Shown here: piece after piece, positions 26,331-37,616 of the stretch | How the letters are laid out: each line of letters begins with the position of its first letter | How positions within the stretch are numbered: the first letter of the stretch is position 1 | From: Penicillium oxalicum | Taxonomy: Eukaryota > Ascomycota > Eurotiomycetes > Eurotiales > Aspergillaceae | Length of the DNA: 64,000 bases | Direction of reading: 5' to 3' | Assembly: GCF_001723175.1 (NCBI RefSeq) | Contig: NC_064653.1 | Coordinates: 62,001 to 126,000, forward strand | Notes under the pieces: model-generated | Told to the model about the DNA's origin: nothing | The model's database searches: none | What the model saw: only the letters and a program-made list of their open reading frames with translations | Position numbers and translations under genes: made by a program

Positions 26331-27594
26331 ATGCCGGCGATGTCACTCCGCAGCACTTCACTACTCCAAAGGGCCCCCCTCCGCGTCGCGGGGACTAGCC
26401 GACGCTGGCCGAGCTCTCCGAGCTTCCCAAATTCTGTCAGATTCATCTCAGCAACAGCACATCGGAACAAGACATGGGGTTTTATCGGGCTGGGACAAAT
26501 GGGTGCGTGGTTCAGGAGAACAAGTGGCGGCCACTAGGCCGTGATGACGCGAGGCTTTTCTGAAGCTATTCTTTGACTAAACAATTGCTCACAGGCTACA
26601 ACATGGCCAAGAATCTTTATGCGAAGATTCCTGCTTCGGATACAATGATCATTCGCGACGTCAATGAGGCCGCAGCAACGCAGTTCGTTGCCGAAGCGCA
26701 GGAAACAGCCCATAGTGGAGCGAATGCTGTTCAAGGACGGATTGAAATAGCTAAGAATGCGCGAGAGGTTGCTGAGAAGTCGGTGAGTGTGGAGATTGCG
26801 ATTTTGTTCGACTGTCCTTGATGAGAAATCCTAATTCATTCCATGACTCGCAGACTGTTATGATCACCAGTCTTCCAGAGTCCAAGCACGTCATCGAAGT
26901 ATATCACTCAATTCTGAAGGAAGGAAAACTTCCCGAACTTGATGAGGAGCGCCTGTTCATCGATACGTCCACGATCGACCCTGTCACATCGAAAGACATC
27001 GCCAATGCCATTCATAGTACAAAATTCGGCCGCTTTGTCGACGCCCCTGTCTCCGGCGGCGTTGTTGGCGCTCGTGCGGGAACATTGTCGTTCATGTTCG
27101 GCGCTTCCTCGCAAACAGAAGAGCTGCTAGAGCGAGTACGTGGTGTTCTCGCCTTGATGGGCAAAAAGGCCTGGCATCTCGGTGAGCCAGGAGCTGGGGT
27201 TTCCGGAAAATTGGCCAACAACTACATGCTTGCCATTAATAACATTGCCACCGCGGAGGCAATGAACTTGGGCATTCGGTGGGGTCTCGACCCCAAGAAT
27301 TTAGCCGATATGATCAACTCCTCAACCGGACGGTGCTGGCCTTCAGAAGTCAATAACCCCGTACCGGGAGTTGTAGAGACCGCACCCGCCTCTCGAGGCT
27401 ATGAGGGTGGATTTGGAGTAAGCCTGATGAACAAAGACCTGCGTTTGGCACTCGCTGCAGCCGAGAGCTCAAATACTCCTTTGGTTCTTGGAAGCTCAGC
27501 TCGGGAGGTTTACAATGCCGTGGAAGAAGCCCATCGTGGCAAGGACTTTTCTGTTGTTTATCAATGGCTGAAGGGCAAGTCGAAGCCCCAATAG
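26331..27594 (+). CDS. 3-hydroxyisobutyrate dehydrogenase, mitochondrial
   Basis: Three exons, 26331-26502, 26595-26782, 26854-27594, giving 366 residues. The N-terminus (about 1-45) is rich in Arg, Ser and Leu with almost no acidic residues, as expected for a mitochondrial targeting peptide. The NAD-binding Rossmann motif FIGLGQMG is at about 51-58, the substrate signature DAPVSGGVVGARAGT at about 183-197, and the catalytic Lys in GAGVSGKLANNY at about residue 239. The run STGRCWPSEVNNPVPGV is typical of true HIBADH rather than of other beta-hydroxyacid dehydrogenases. The enzyme oxidises 3-hydroxyisobutyrate to methylmalonate semialdehyde in valine breakdown. An alternative start is the Met at residue 4. 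Confidence 0.93.
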
Positions 27595-28982
27595 ACACCG
27601 CAGTTTGCACTTGATAATGTAGTCAATGTCAGCTTTGCAGCCTCTTCAATTTGCTTCCTCTACAATACTGCCATCTTCTAGACATAACGGCTCTATTTCA
27701 TTGATGAAGAAATGCTTTTGGAAACCGTCTAGGCTCCGAATTGTGGACTTTCATCCCGTTGACTTTGTATCTCATTTTGGAGTCATTCAGAAAAGGTAAG
27801 GGCTCTTGCCGTTGTTGCCGTTACGCTCGAGTAAAATTGAACCGATTTTCTATGTTTTGTAAATGCGTATGATCCATTTGATCACTTAAAACTTGTCTTT
27901 CGATTGCTCTGTCTTTCAAAGAGGCAGTCACGAGGGTCTTGTGGTATATAACACGCGCCTTCTTCCATCTCCTCGCCGCCCCTCTTCCTCCTCTTCCTCC
28001 ATTCTCCTCCTCCATTCTCCTCCTCCAATCTCCCTCACACTAACCTTCGTTCTGCTTCAAAAAGCTGTTTCAAAATCTTGTCTCGTTCTCTTCTTCTCTT
28101 TTGTCCTGAACTTGCGAAGAACCTTTTCTTCGTCAAGGTACGTCACATTCAATAGTTGTTCTCATCATCGTCCCCCATTTTTTCCATCACCAACTGCAAC
28201 CCATTCATCTGCACTTACACCCATGCATCATTTCTCGTCGTGAATAACCATTTTCGATCCCCTATTTCACTGCCTCGTCACTCTATTTATCCAAGTCTTC
28301 GTGTCGCTCGAAGGCTGCCTTCATCGCGGTTCACCAGATACCATGGACCTGTTGCGCCCAAGCCCTAACTGTGACCTCGAGCTATGCTTCACTCCTTTCT
28401 CTCCTTCCCATATTTGCTTTCGTCCCAATATGTCTTTGACATTTAACACCAAGCTCCTCCTTCTCTTTGCAATATATCATGTCTTGCCCTGTTTCTATGA
28501 GTTGAATATTCGCTGACTGGTTTTCGCCATCTAGTTAAAACTTCTGCGAGCTCGCCTGCACGAGTAATCCCGCCTCTTCCGAGGTACAAGTACGTTTCAA
28601 TTTCTATTCTTCGTCTTAATATCCCACACCAGTATTTAGTACGCACGGCTTGCCGTGGAATTGAAATTCAATCCAAGTTCATGATTTTCTTGACTGACAT
28701 CTCTTCAGCCCTCTGAAGTAACCCTTCTCATTCTCTTCACAATCTGTCACTGTCAAACGCTGAGAAAGGTAAGCCTAATTTTATACGCAGCCACATTTCA
28801 ATGCTCGTCTTAGAAGGTTAAACCTTCGTTCTCCCCCGAATTGCCTCTTCTTTGGTCATTCGAAGCCAACGCATTGTTCACTGTTGGGTGTTTGTACATG
28901 TTGATTGTTCCTCGCTCCCACGCGAACTCGCTGACCTTTTGGAAATGTCCAGCCTTTATCAAGAGCCTGCAATTCTCCAACA
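27595..28982. promoter_or_regulatory. Long pyrimidine-rich region upstream of the RRM gene
   Basis: About 1.4 kb between the HIBADH stop and the RRM-protein start. From about 27960 onwards the plus strand is strongly C/T-rich with TCTCCTCC-type runs, which in filamentous fungi usually mark a promoter and long 5' leader. Possible leader introns are seen, for example GTAAGCCTAATTTTATACGCAG near 28769. Several short upstream ATG frames are present. No conserved protein is encoded. Confidence 0.45.
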
Positions 28983-31089
28983 ATGCACGGGCAGAGTAAC
29001 GAAGCATCCACTCCTGGCGTAGTTCGGGGCTCTCATCACCCGGCTACCCCATTCCCCTGGGCTGGACAAGTCCCGAATGGGCCCAACATCACTCAAGGTG
29101 CAAACTATCCAGTCACAGGCATCTCCCCTGCGCCTGGTGCTGGAAATCACCAGAATACCATCAACGGCTCCGGGAATCAAGCCATGGCCAACCCACAACA
29201 GGCTTCTATGCACAATCATACGTCTTCACGTGTTGGCAGATTCAGCAGCGGCAACCGGTTTGTATCGATGGACAACTTCTTCGTGCCAGCCACGCCAGGG
29301 AATGTCTCGAGCTACTATGACCCGCACACTCCACTGACGGTCATGTCCAATCCAACTCCTCTTGCTGGCAACATGTCTATGCACCCCGCTCCGGGAGTCT
29401 ATTGTGCTTGTCCTCACCAGCTCAACTGCCCTTATTCTCAAGGACTAGTTTTCAATCCCGGCCCTCCGGCTGGACCAAATGGATTTGGCGGTCCTGGTGG
29501 ATTGAACGGACCGAATGGATCGAATCCTTTCAACTGGCCCGGGAATGGCAATGCCTTCTTCAACTCGCAAACGCCGAACGCTCCGTTCTCGAGTGGCCCT
29601 GGCTACCAAGGCGCTGATCACTTCTCTCAAGCTGCCACCCTGAATCCAGGTCCCCTTCAAACCATGCGTACCCCCACAGGGTACGTCACTCAGAACCTTG
29701 AGGCACTCACCCAGCGGGAGCCAGCCATCCCCCGTGCTGTGCCTTCTGTTTGGAACGACCCTGCCGAGGTGAATCTGTCCAAATCCTTGGAAAACCGCGA
29801 AGGCATTCGAAATGTCTACATTCGTGGCCTTCATCCGAATACTACGGACCAGATGATCTACGACTATGCCATTCGATTTGGGGACATTGAGCGCTGCAAG
29901 GCCATTGTCGACCTTGATACTGGTACATGCAAAGGGTGCGTTATCATGCTTCCCCCCCCCCCTTTAAGTTTCACATCTGACTTGGCTCCTTTTCCTTTGA
30001 TAGCTTTGGTTTCGTTGAGTTCAAGACCCTTCTCTCCTGCGAGAATGCAATCCGCGCTTTTCATTACCTGGGATACCAGGCTAGCTTTGCGCAACGTTCC
30101 CGCAATGCTCGCCTCAAGGATTTGGAGGATAAGTCGTCCACCAACATCTATTGTACCAATATCCCGGTCGACTGGACCGAAGCTGTACGATTGCCAATTT
30201 CCTTCAACGATATTGTCGATGCTAACTCAGGATTACTGGCAAAGGATCTCCGCCGTCACTTCGAGCCCTACCAAGTGGTTTCGGAAAAGATCAGCCGTGA
30301 CGAGGCCACTGGCGTGAGCAAGGAGGTTGGTTTCGCTCGGTAAGATACTCACCTCAATTGGATTTTGCATAAGACTTTGAATCAAACCAAACTCACCTTA
30401 AATTATTCCTAGTTTCGAAACCCGCGAGATTGCCGAGCAAGTACTGGCCGACTTCCACAATGTCACAGTGCCGAGTGACAACGTCAAGCTGTTACTGCGC
30501 TTCGCCGATACCAAGGCCCAAAAGATGTTGAAGCAACAAAGCAACCAACGTCGGGCTATTCGCTCCGGCCAGTACAGCATGGCTGTTCAGTTTGGGCAAC
30601 ATATCACCCCATCGCCCAATACTCAGTCAGGCCAACACACCGGGGCCACGGGGATTTCGCCTGCCTCTGAGCAGACTATGGAGATCACGCCGGAGTCCCA
30701 GCCAAGCGTGATAATCTACACTGGCGATTCGGGTCCAGCCAATTGGAGTCCTGCGACCTCAACCACGTCGCCCATGTAAGTAATTAATGACAATCTCCAG
30801 AGCCAGACGTGTTGTATGATGACATGAGCTCTAACAATCATCACTTAGCTACGCAACTCCCCGCAAGCTCCCCCCCAGCTTCCACCGGTTGACTCAGTCG
30901 GACCTTTCGCCCGCATTGGAGTGCAGCAATGTACTTTTTGGGACTAACACCACGCATCGCCGATCCCTGACTGAGAACTCTGTTTCGGCAAAGACCGTGC
31001 GAGTTGGGACTCCCAGCCTCGGGTCACACTCTCCTGTGTCGAGTCCACGCAATGGGGGTCACGCCATGGCCTCTCGGCCTCGCAATTAA
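28983..31089 (+). CDS. Two-RRM RNA-binding protein (MSSP/Msa1-like)
   Basis: Five exons: 28983-29935, 30004-30184, 30245-30339, 30413-30775, 30849-31089, encoding 610 residues. The first 270 residues are rich in Gly, Pro, Asn and Ser and probably disordered. RRM1 spans about 278-350 with RNP2 VYIRGL and RNP1 KGFGFVEF; RRM2 spans about 363-430 with IYCTNI and KEVGFARF. The C-terminal third is again Ser/Thr/Pro-rich. The domain order resembles the fungal MSSP/Msa1 group; in fission yeast Msa1 restrains sexual differentiation and sporulation. That role is by analogy only. The intron 30185-30244 is 60 bases with no in-frame stop; it is assigned because it splits RRM2 at WTEA-DLRRHF and has GTACG...GCTAAC...AAG signals. 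A likely long leader precedes the gene. Confidence 0.85.
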
Positions 31090-31980
31090 AGCGGAGACAA
31101 GATCCCCGCCCTTCATCCTAATATGAACGGACAGGATGATCTTTGATTTCCGTTTGTCTGGCCGCATTCGTCCATCTTGTCGCCCTCTTCATTCTTATGC
31201 TATTCTTTCCTATCCTCTATTGATACCCACGGCCCGGCGTCTCTTGCCTTTGGATTCTGTTCTATTTTGTTCATAAATCCGGCGCCCCCCGTTTTCTTTT
31301 TCATTTTCCACCGTGCTCTGTCTATTGATACCCTTGCATTTGTTATGATCCATTTCAGCCATGTATCCCACTGACCCCCCTCAGATCTTGTCTTCATTCG
31401 GCATTCTTATTTGGAGTTTATGTTGTTGAATTTCGTCTTTGGCATGTTGTGTGCAAGCTGTGCGGGTTTTGTGTTCCATTTTATTGTGTTGTATCATTGG
31501 AAGGAGTGTCCGCGTTGAGGTCTTTTCTGTTGCCTCTACCCACCAACGATGTATGATTTAATGAGTGTCATGAGTGAAATGAGATGGGAAATTTTATTCT
31601 TAATCAACGCCCGAGTGCCGCGCTGGCCATTCTCAGGTAGAAACCCATTGTCCGTGGAAACGAATCCACTTATTCTCAGCCAAGAGCCGGCATGTTAGAG
31701 GCCGAGGAGCGAGAGCGAAACTCTAGTATGTACTGCGAGAATCAACGAAAACAAGAAACTGTCTGACGATGACGAAGGGGATGGATGGCTCTAAAGACGA
31801 GGAAAGATGAGCAGGCTATGCGAACTTTCAACAGAGACCTCAAGAGAGATAGCAATCAGTCAAGATCTTCATGTTCATTTGTTTGTGTACGAGATCAGTG
31901 TGTGGACAGATCTCCGGACCTGGGAAACCTGGCGCATGGCGGTCCACTTGGCGACCCACTAGGCCCTAAGACTTGCGGTC
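31090..31980. other. Convergent 3' flanks of the RRM gene and FAD synthetase
   Basis: About 890 bases between two convergent stop codons. The first half is T-rich on the plus strand, consistent with a 3' untranslated region of the RRM gene. No conserved coding frame was seen. Confidence 0.5.
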
Positions 31981-33129
31981 TTAGTTTCGTCCTAGTCGCT
32001 CCTCCACGTCCTGGATGAGTTCGTAGGCAGGAAGATATTCCGCAGAGCCTTCCGCGCGGACGTCACTGGCATCTTCTGTTCCGCTGGGTCTGCGCAGCCG
32101 CGGGTTCGGGTGCGTATCCGATGTACCACCCAAGCTTGTGTATCCCAAGTCGTAAAGCGAGCAGTAGGTCAAATTGAGGTGACGGATAAACGCCCAGATC
32201 TCCGCATAGTGCCAGTCGATGACTGGATGAATGCGCATGAAATCGGGCCAGCCGTGATCGGTCTGGTCGAAATGAGTCAACTTCCCGCCGTGTGGATCCG
32301 TCCGTCGTGTGCCGACGAAGATGGCGCGAATGGCCGGGTGTGCTGCCAGATACTCTTCAAAACAAGAGCGCATGGTGGTGACCGGGGGCGCTGTGGTGTA
32401 TTTGGTGATCTGAAGATGGTAGGCTTGCGCCGAGGTAATGACGAAGTCTTCCACGGCGGGGAACGGATCGGGCGGCAACGCATAGATGGCGGGAATTTCC
32501 GAGATCGCCTCGGAATCGACCTCACGCCGATCTTCAGTGGGAGGGGCTGTTGTGGTCCTTGATGTTGTTGCTGAAGAAGCTGGGGTCGAGACCCTTTCCG
32601 CCGTCGGGCCGTCTTGGGTGGACTGTGTGGCACGAATATGGGGGTGGAGGCCCGCCAGGAATAGGATCAACATGACGAGGCAGTCTTTGCCGCCATTGTA
32701 GGAGATTGACAACTCGGAGAATTTGTACTGCGTTAAGGCTCGGGCCACAACGTCGAGAGAGATCCGAGTCTGTCGCTGCACCGAGGCGAGGAGGGAGTCG
32801 GGGGGATGTGACTCGTCGAGGAACGATTGCACGCGGGCGTGGATTTGCGCAACCACCGTCGGCAATGGAGGAATTTCATCTTCATCTGTGCCTGAAGCCG
32901 CCGACTCGAGCACCGGTGCCGACTCTTTGAAGCTTGTCGATGTCACTGGGACCTCGGTGGGTTGGTCGTTCACTCCGGCGGCCGAGCCGACGCCGCGGGG
33001 TATCTGGTTGGGGGGGGTTGTCGTGATCGGCCGAAATGGTCGGAGGTGGTCTTGCGCTGCCGTTGATTGAAAGTGGTGAAGGCCAGGCGATTCGACTGGT
33101 CCTGTCCCGGAGACCATAGACTGGGTCAT
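31981..33129 (-). CDS. FAD1: FAD synthetase (FMN adenylyltransferase)
   Basis: Single exon of 382 residues from the ATG at 33129 (MTQSMVSG). The frame is open further upstream to 33414, but that extension includes a Phe-rich stretch created by a tandem repeat at 33374-33410, so I take it as leader; an ATG at about 33267 is another candidate. The PP-loop nucleotide-binding motif SYNGGKDCLVML lies near residue 145. Later motifs are AIFVGTRRTDPHGGKL, HPVIDWHYAEIWAFIR and YDLGYTSLGGTSDT, characteristic of the PAPS-reductase-fold fungal Fad1 family. The enzyme makes FAD from FMN and ATP. A Ser/Thr-rich insert of roughly 40 residues follows the PP-loop helix, and the N-terminal 80 residues look disordered, which makes it longer than the yeast protein (about 306). 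Confidence 0.9.
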   Translation of the reverse strand: MTQSMVSGTGPVESPGLHHFQSTAAQDHLRPFRPITTTPPNQIPRGVGSAAGVNDQPTEVPVTSTSFKESAPVLESAASGTDEDEIPPLPTVVAQIHARVQSFLDESHPPDSLLASVQRQTRISLDVVARALTQYKFSELSISYNGGKDCLVMLILFLAGLHPHIRATQSTQDGPTAERVSTPASSATTSRTTTAPPTEDRREVDSEAISEIPAIYALPPDPFPAVEDFVITSAQAYHLQITKYTTAPPVTTMRSCFEEYLAAHPAIRAIFVGTRRTDPHGGKLTHFDQTDHGWPDFMRIHPVIDWHYAEIWAFIRHLNLTYCSLYDLGYTSLGGTSDTHPNPRLRRPSGTEDASDVRAEGSAEYLPAYELIQDVEERLGRN

Positions 33130-34120
33130 TGCGCCGACAAGCCTGGTAGTGTCCAGGAGGATGTTTGAAGGTCCAAGTCGAGGCGTGGGGGGGGCGAGAA
33201 GTGGGTTGCGGTCTCTCTCGGCTCTCGGGACGGGAGGGGGACCCAACTTGCAGACTGCAGCGTACATAATCAGACGGGAACCAACTTGGCCCCTGCAGTG
33301 TGGGGAGGGAGCGGGCGGCAGACAGAAGACAGTAGGAGACAGTGGAGAGGGGGTGTGCCTGTCAGCTGGAAAGCATGGAAAACATGGAAAATATGGAAAA
33401 TATGGGAAAAGCACTCAAGCTGGCACGGTTGGATGGCAAAATGTAGAGATTCAATATGGCTCGAGATGGAAAGTTTCGGAATCGTTGATACTGCATGTGG
33501 TAGACTGTTCTATAGGAAAGTCCAGCGAATTCACTAGAATGGAATCTAACACTGATACACAGTTGAACATTCCCTCTATGTTTCCCAGGTATACTTCTCA
33601 ATTCTAGCCACAATTGATCTTTGGTCACATTAAAGAGTACCGGATTAGCTTGGAAGGATGCATTGGAGCTTCTTGTGAGGCCCGCAGCGTGTCATCGGAG
33701 CTGACCCGTCGAGGTCGAGGCGATGGAAAGTTACAGTACTGCTTGACTTGAGGGGGTACCTTGGCCCTGGGTACCATTACCCCTCACGTAAAGTTGGAGA
33801 GTGACATCGCATCAGGTCCCAGATCTCTGACCGCGGGAGTTGAGCTCTCAGAGTCCAGCGCAATCCATCTGAAAATTGGAGGGAAAGCGGTCGCCTACTT
33901 CAAATAGTGCGTAGAGGAGGGTGGAATTCACTTGTCTAATATACATCTCTAGCGTGGGGCAATTGAAGGGGCGATTAAGTGAGAGAAGGCAGATACCCCA
34001 AACGGAGTAGTCTTTCAATTCTTCAACGGACAGGAACCCTGCTAGCAGAAACCGGACTGCGTCACGCGCGCACCGGAAGATAATATTATCAGAACGCCAG
34101 AAATGCTCGAGGTTTCGCCA
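33130..34120. promoter_or_regulatory. FAD synthetase upstream region and J-protein 3' flank
   Basis: About 990 bases between two minus-strand genes. It should hold the FAD synthetase promoter. It contains the 9-base tandem repeat at 33374-33410. Nothing else coding is supported. Confidence 0.5.
33374..33410. repeat. Tandem repeat of (C/T)ATGGAAAA, about four units
   Basis: Four imperfect 9-base units, CATGGAAAA, CATGGAAAA, TATGGAAAA and TATGGGAAAA. Read on the minus strand in the FAD synthetase frame they give alternating Phe, Pro, Tyr and Cys, so they do not look like real N-terminal protein. Confidence 0.85.
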
Positions 34121-34906
34121 TCATCCGAGCACTTTCATCTTTTTCTTCTTCTTTTTGTCATCGCCGGTCTTGCGTCCCTTTTGCCAGTCTCGCCAAGTGC
34201 CGATGCGCTCTTCGCGGGTGTCTTCCCACGCCTTGTCTTGGTCCCGTTTGCGCTTGCGCGCCTCTAGTTCTTCTTCTTCCTTGCGCTTTTCCCGACCCTC
34301 TTCTTGCATCCGAGCTTTGGCCTGACGGCGTCGCCGGGCTTCCTCTTCCAGTAGGACCTGGACGGCCTTCTTGCGCCACTCCACCTTGAACTCTTCCGTG
34401 TGCAGCTCGGGCGAGTCCAATGTATACTTGTGTTCGCGGATCAATAACCGTCGAGCATCTGCAATACACTCGTCCAGATAGGTGCGCTGTTTTTCATCCA
34501 GGAGGGCTGTTTGCGCCTTCTTCAGTCGGTCAAAGGCATCAGGTGCCGCGGGGTTCTTGGTTTTGTCCGGGTGAATGAGGAGGGACTTCTTCCGGTACTG
34601 GACCTTGATGTCTTTTTCGGTCACACCGGGTTGGAGATCAAGGACGGCATATCTGTCCAAGGACGCAGGTCAGCGCTGTGACAGAGATTGGTGTCTCGAA
34701 GGGGGATTGAGCTCCACTTACGCATCGAGGGAGAAGGCCGAGCGGATGCGGTCGATCTCCGCATCCTGGGGTTGACAAGTCAGCAAAGGTCGACCGATTG
34801 GAAACCGTCAATCATGTGCCTGTAGATCAGCATCTACCTTTGTAAATTCTGTAGCTTCTCGCTCGAGCGAGTCGAATACATCCTGATCCAGCTCGTCGTC
34901 CGCCAT
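34121..34906 (-). CDS. J-domain protein, DNAJC8/Spf31-like splicing-associated factor
   Basis: Three exons, 34906-34838, 34765-34722, 34652-34121, giving 214 residues. The start MADDELDQDVFDSLEREATE is followed by a J domain from about residue 38 (YAVLDLQPGVTEKDIKVQYR) with the HPD triad at 65-67. The rest is a highly charged helix rich in Glu, Arg and Lys that ends in a poly-Lys tail (KKKKKKMKVLG). The J domain starting after a short acidic leader and followed by this coiled region matches DNAJC8/Spf31, a J-protein associated with the spliceosome; an Hsp70-stimulating role is expected from HPD. Its start codon is 220 bases from that of the divergent helicase gene Dbp4, so they share a promoter region. 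Confidence 0.85.
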
Positions 34907-35126
34907 GGAGTTAAAAGTATGCCAGTGGCTCGACGGTCTCACGCGAGCGCGGCGGAATCGCATGAAGAGATAAGCCTTTGGGCCCGCCCGCCGCGTGCTT
35001 ATCGGGCTGCTGAGTCATCTCCCCGAAAAAAAAAGTTGCGGAGGGTTCATGCGAGGTTGGAAAGCATTGCGATAAAGACATCATCCCAAAAGCCACCGTC
35101 GCTACGATTCCCCCAAGACCGCCGAC
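34907..35126. promoter_or_regulatory. Compact bidirectional promoter, J-protein gene / Dbp4
   Basis: Only 220 bases separate the two divergent start codons, so both promoters and both 5' leaders must overlap here. I did not find a clear TATA box. A nine-base A run lies near 35026-35034. Confidence 0.6.
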
Positions 35127-37616
35127 ATGGCCCCGCCTCGGACGTCTCGTGGAAAGAGCTCCAAGCAGAAACATGATTCTGGACGGACGTTGAAGCGCAA
35201 GCGCGGCGAGGATGAGCTCGTCTCGCTCACTCAGAAGGTGGAAGATCTGGATCTCAAGGCGGCTGTCAAAAACTTCTCCGACTTGCCTCTCTCCGATCCC
35301 ACGGCGCGGGGGCTTGCCGCCTCTCATTACAAAACCCTGACCGACATTCAGTCTCGCGCAATTCCCCACGCGCTCAAGGGTCGCGACATTCTCGGTGCCG
35401 CCAAAACAGGCAGCGGCAAAACCCTGGCGTTCTTGGTCCCTGTGCTGGAGAACCTCTATCGCAAACGATGGACAGAATACGATGGATTGGGGGCCTTGAT
35501 CCTTGCACCAACCCGTGAACTTGCTATCCAGATCTTCGAAGTGCTGCGCAAAGTCGGCCGATTCCACACTTTCTCTGCTGGCCTGGTGATTGGTGGAAAG
35601 AGCTTGCGTGAGGAACAGGAACGTTTGGGACGGATGAACATTTTGGTCTGCACACCGGGACGGATGCTCCAGCATCTGGATCAGACCGCTATGCTGGAGA
35701 GCCACAATCTGCAGCTGTTGGTGATGGATGAAGCCGATCGAATTCTGGACATGGGATTCCAGAAAACGGTGGATGCCATTATCGATCACATTCCCAAGGA
35801 GCGCCAGACGATGCTGTTCAGTGCCACACAAACCAAGAAAGTGGGAGATCTCGCCCGCCTGAGCCTCCAGGATCCCGAATACGTTGCGGTCCACGAAACT
35901 GCCACCGCGGCGACCCCGGCCACCCTTCAGCAACACTACACCATCACCCCGTTGCCGTCGAAGCTCGATATTCTGTGGAGTTTTATCCGCAGCAACCTCA
36001 AATCCAAAACCATTGTATTCCTTTCATCGGGAAAGCAGGTTCGATTCGTGTACGAGTCCTTCCGCCACCTGCAGCCGGGTATCCCCTTGATGCACCTCCA
36101 CGGGAAGCAAAAGCAGGGCGGTCGACTCGACATCACCACAAAATTCTCTCAGTCCCAGCATGCCGTACTCTTCGCGACAGATGTGGCGGCTCGCGGTCTC
36201 GATTTCCCCGCTGTGGACTGGGTCATCCAGGTCGACTGCCCCGAGGATTGCGATACATACATTCACCGAGTCGGCCGTACTGCTCGTTACGAACGTGTTG
36301 GTCGCGCGGTGCTGTTCTTGGATCCCAGCGAGGAAAAGGGCATGCTCAAACGGCTCGAGCAGAAGAAAGTTCCTATCGAGAAAATCAACATCAAGGCCAA
36401 CAAGCAGCAGAGCATCAAAAACCAATTACAAAATATGTGTTTCAAGGACCCAGAGTTGAAGTATCTGGGCCAGAAGGCCTTTATCTCTTACGTCAAATCT
36501 ATTTATGTGCAGAAAGATAAGGAGATCTTTAACCTGAAAGAGCTGAAGCTGGACGACTATGCCGCCAGTCTGGGGCTTCCGGGTGCACCCCGCATCAAGT
36601 TCATCAAGGGAGACGACACAAAGGAGCGAAAGAATGCGTCCTGGAGGATGGCTCACCTCACTGATTCCGAGGCTGAATCTGGTGAAGAGGGGCAGGGCCA
36701 GAAGAGCAAGAAGAGTGAAAAGGAAGTACGCACTCGCTACGATCGCATGTTTGAGCGACGGAACCAGGATGTGCTTGCTGGGCATTACTCCAAGCTTATC
36801 AATGATGACGGTACTATGATTGACACGGGCGCTGCTGGTGCCGCCGCGGGTGAAGACGCCGACGAGGATGCGGACTTCTTGTCGGTCAAGCGCATCTACA
36901 GTGCTGGTGATGTCGACCTGGGCAAGTCCGACTCGTCCGACTCGGATGCTTCAAGTGACGACGATGAGGAGGAGGAGAGGAAGACTGGAGCTGATGGGGC
37001 CAAGGTCATCCAGCTGGATGACAAGAACCAGTTGGTTATCGACTCCAAGCGTCGGGAGAAGCTGCTCAAATCCAAGAAGAAGCTACTCAAGTTCAAGGGC
37101 AAGGGCACTCGGCTTGTGTATGATGACGAAGGCAACGCTCATGAAGTTTACGAAATGGAGGATGAAGAAACATTCAAGGCCCGTGGTGATGCAGACACCC
37201 AGCGTGAGCGGTTCCTGGCTGAGGAGGCCGAGCGCACGCGCCGTGCCGATCTGGAGGATAAGGAGGTTGCGCGCGAAAAACGCCGTGAGAAGAAGGAGAA
37301 GCGGAAGGCTCGTGAGCGTGCCTTGGCTGCTGAGGGAGCAGCGGACGATGACCACGAAGAGGGTGGACTTTCCACTCACGGATTACCCTACGTTCCCTTC
37401 GAAATCCCAGGATCCGACTCTGCCTCCGAGGCCGAGGAACGAACCGAATCATCTCGCCCCAGCAAGAAGCAACGGGTCTCCTTCGCATCGCCTGATTCTG
37501 ACAGCGAGGACGAGTCTCGACAGAAGTCAACGAAGGGCAAGAGAAACTCTGCGGCCCAGCCACAAATTGAAACTTTGGGCGATCTTGAGGCGCTGGCCAG
37601 TGGCCTGTTGGGCTGA
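35127..37616 (+). CDS. dbp4: ATP-dependent RNA helicase Dbp4 (Hca4)
   Basis: Single exon, 829 residues. DEAD-box motifs in order: Q-motif region with FSDLPLS and IQSRAIP (about 50-80), Walker A AKTGSGKT (92-99), PTREL (128-132), CTPGR, DEAD (201-204), SAT (232-234), [12 protein letters not shown] and HRVGRTAR near 385. The C-terminal half has a conserved block ([18 protein letters not shown]) and then long acidic and basic tracts that end in [13 protein letters not shown]. This architecture and size match Dbp4/Hca4/DDX10. Family knowledge: Dbp4 acts in the nucleolus and is required for early 18S rRNA processing, releasing U14 snoRNA from pre-ribosomes. It is divergent from the Spf31-like gene. 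No introns were seen. Confidence 0.95.
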   Translation: MAPPRTSRGKSSKQKHDSGRTLKRKRGEDELVSLTQKVEDLDLKAAVKNFSDLPLSDPTARGLAASHYKTLTDIQSRAIPHALKGRDILGAAKTGSGKTLAFLVPVLENLYRKRWTEYDGLGALILAPTRELAIQIFEVLRKVGRFHTFSAGLVIGGKSLREEQERLGRMNILVCTPGRMLQHLDQTAMLESHNLQLLVMDEADRILDMGFQKTVDAIIDHIPKERQTMLFSATQTKKVGDLARLSLQDPEYVAVHETATAATPATLQQHYTITPLPSKLDILWSFIRSNLKSKTIVFLSSGKQVRFVYESFRHLQPGIPLMHLHGKQKQGGRLDITTKFSQSQHAVLFATDVAARGLDFPAVDWVIQVDCPEDCDTYIHRVGRTARYERVGRAVLFLDPSEEKGMLKRLEQKKVPIEKINIKANKQQSIKNQLQNMCFKDPELKYLGQKAFISYVKSIYVQKDKEIFNLKELKLDDYAASLGLPGAPRIKFIKGDDTKERKNASWRMAHLTDSEAESGEEGQGQKSKKSEKEVRTRYDRMFERRNQDVLAGHYSKLINDDGTMIDTGAAGAAAGEDADEDADFLSVKRIYSAGDVDLGKSDSSDSDASSDDDEEEERKTGADGAKVIQLDDKNQLVIDSKRREKLLKSKKKLLKFKGKGTRLVYDDEGNAHEVYEMEDEETFKARGDADTQRERFLAEEAERTRRADLEDKEVAREKRREKKEKRKARERALAAEGAADDDHEEGGLSTHGLPYVPFEIPGSDSASEAEERTESSRPSKKQRVSFASPDSDSEDESRQKSTKGKRNSAAQPQIETLGDLEALASGLLG

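Noticed and set aside
33130..33414. N-terminal extension of FAD synthetase (MLFPYFPYF...)
   Set aside because: The start is produced by a tandem repeat, and the following residues look like translated leader; the ATG at 33129 is preferred, though not proved.
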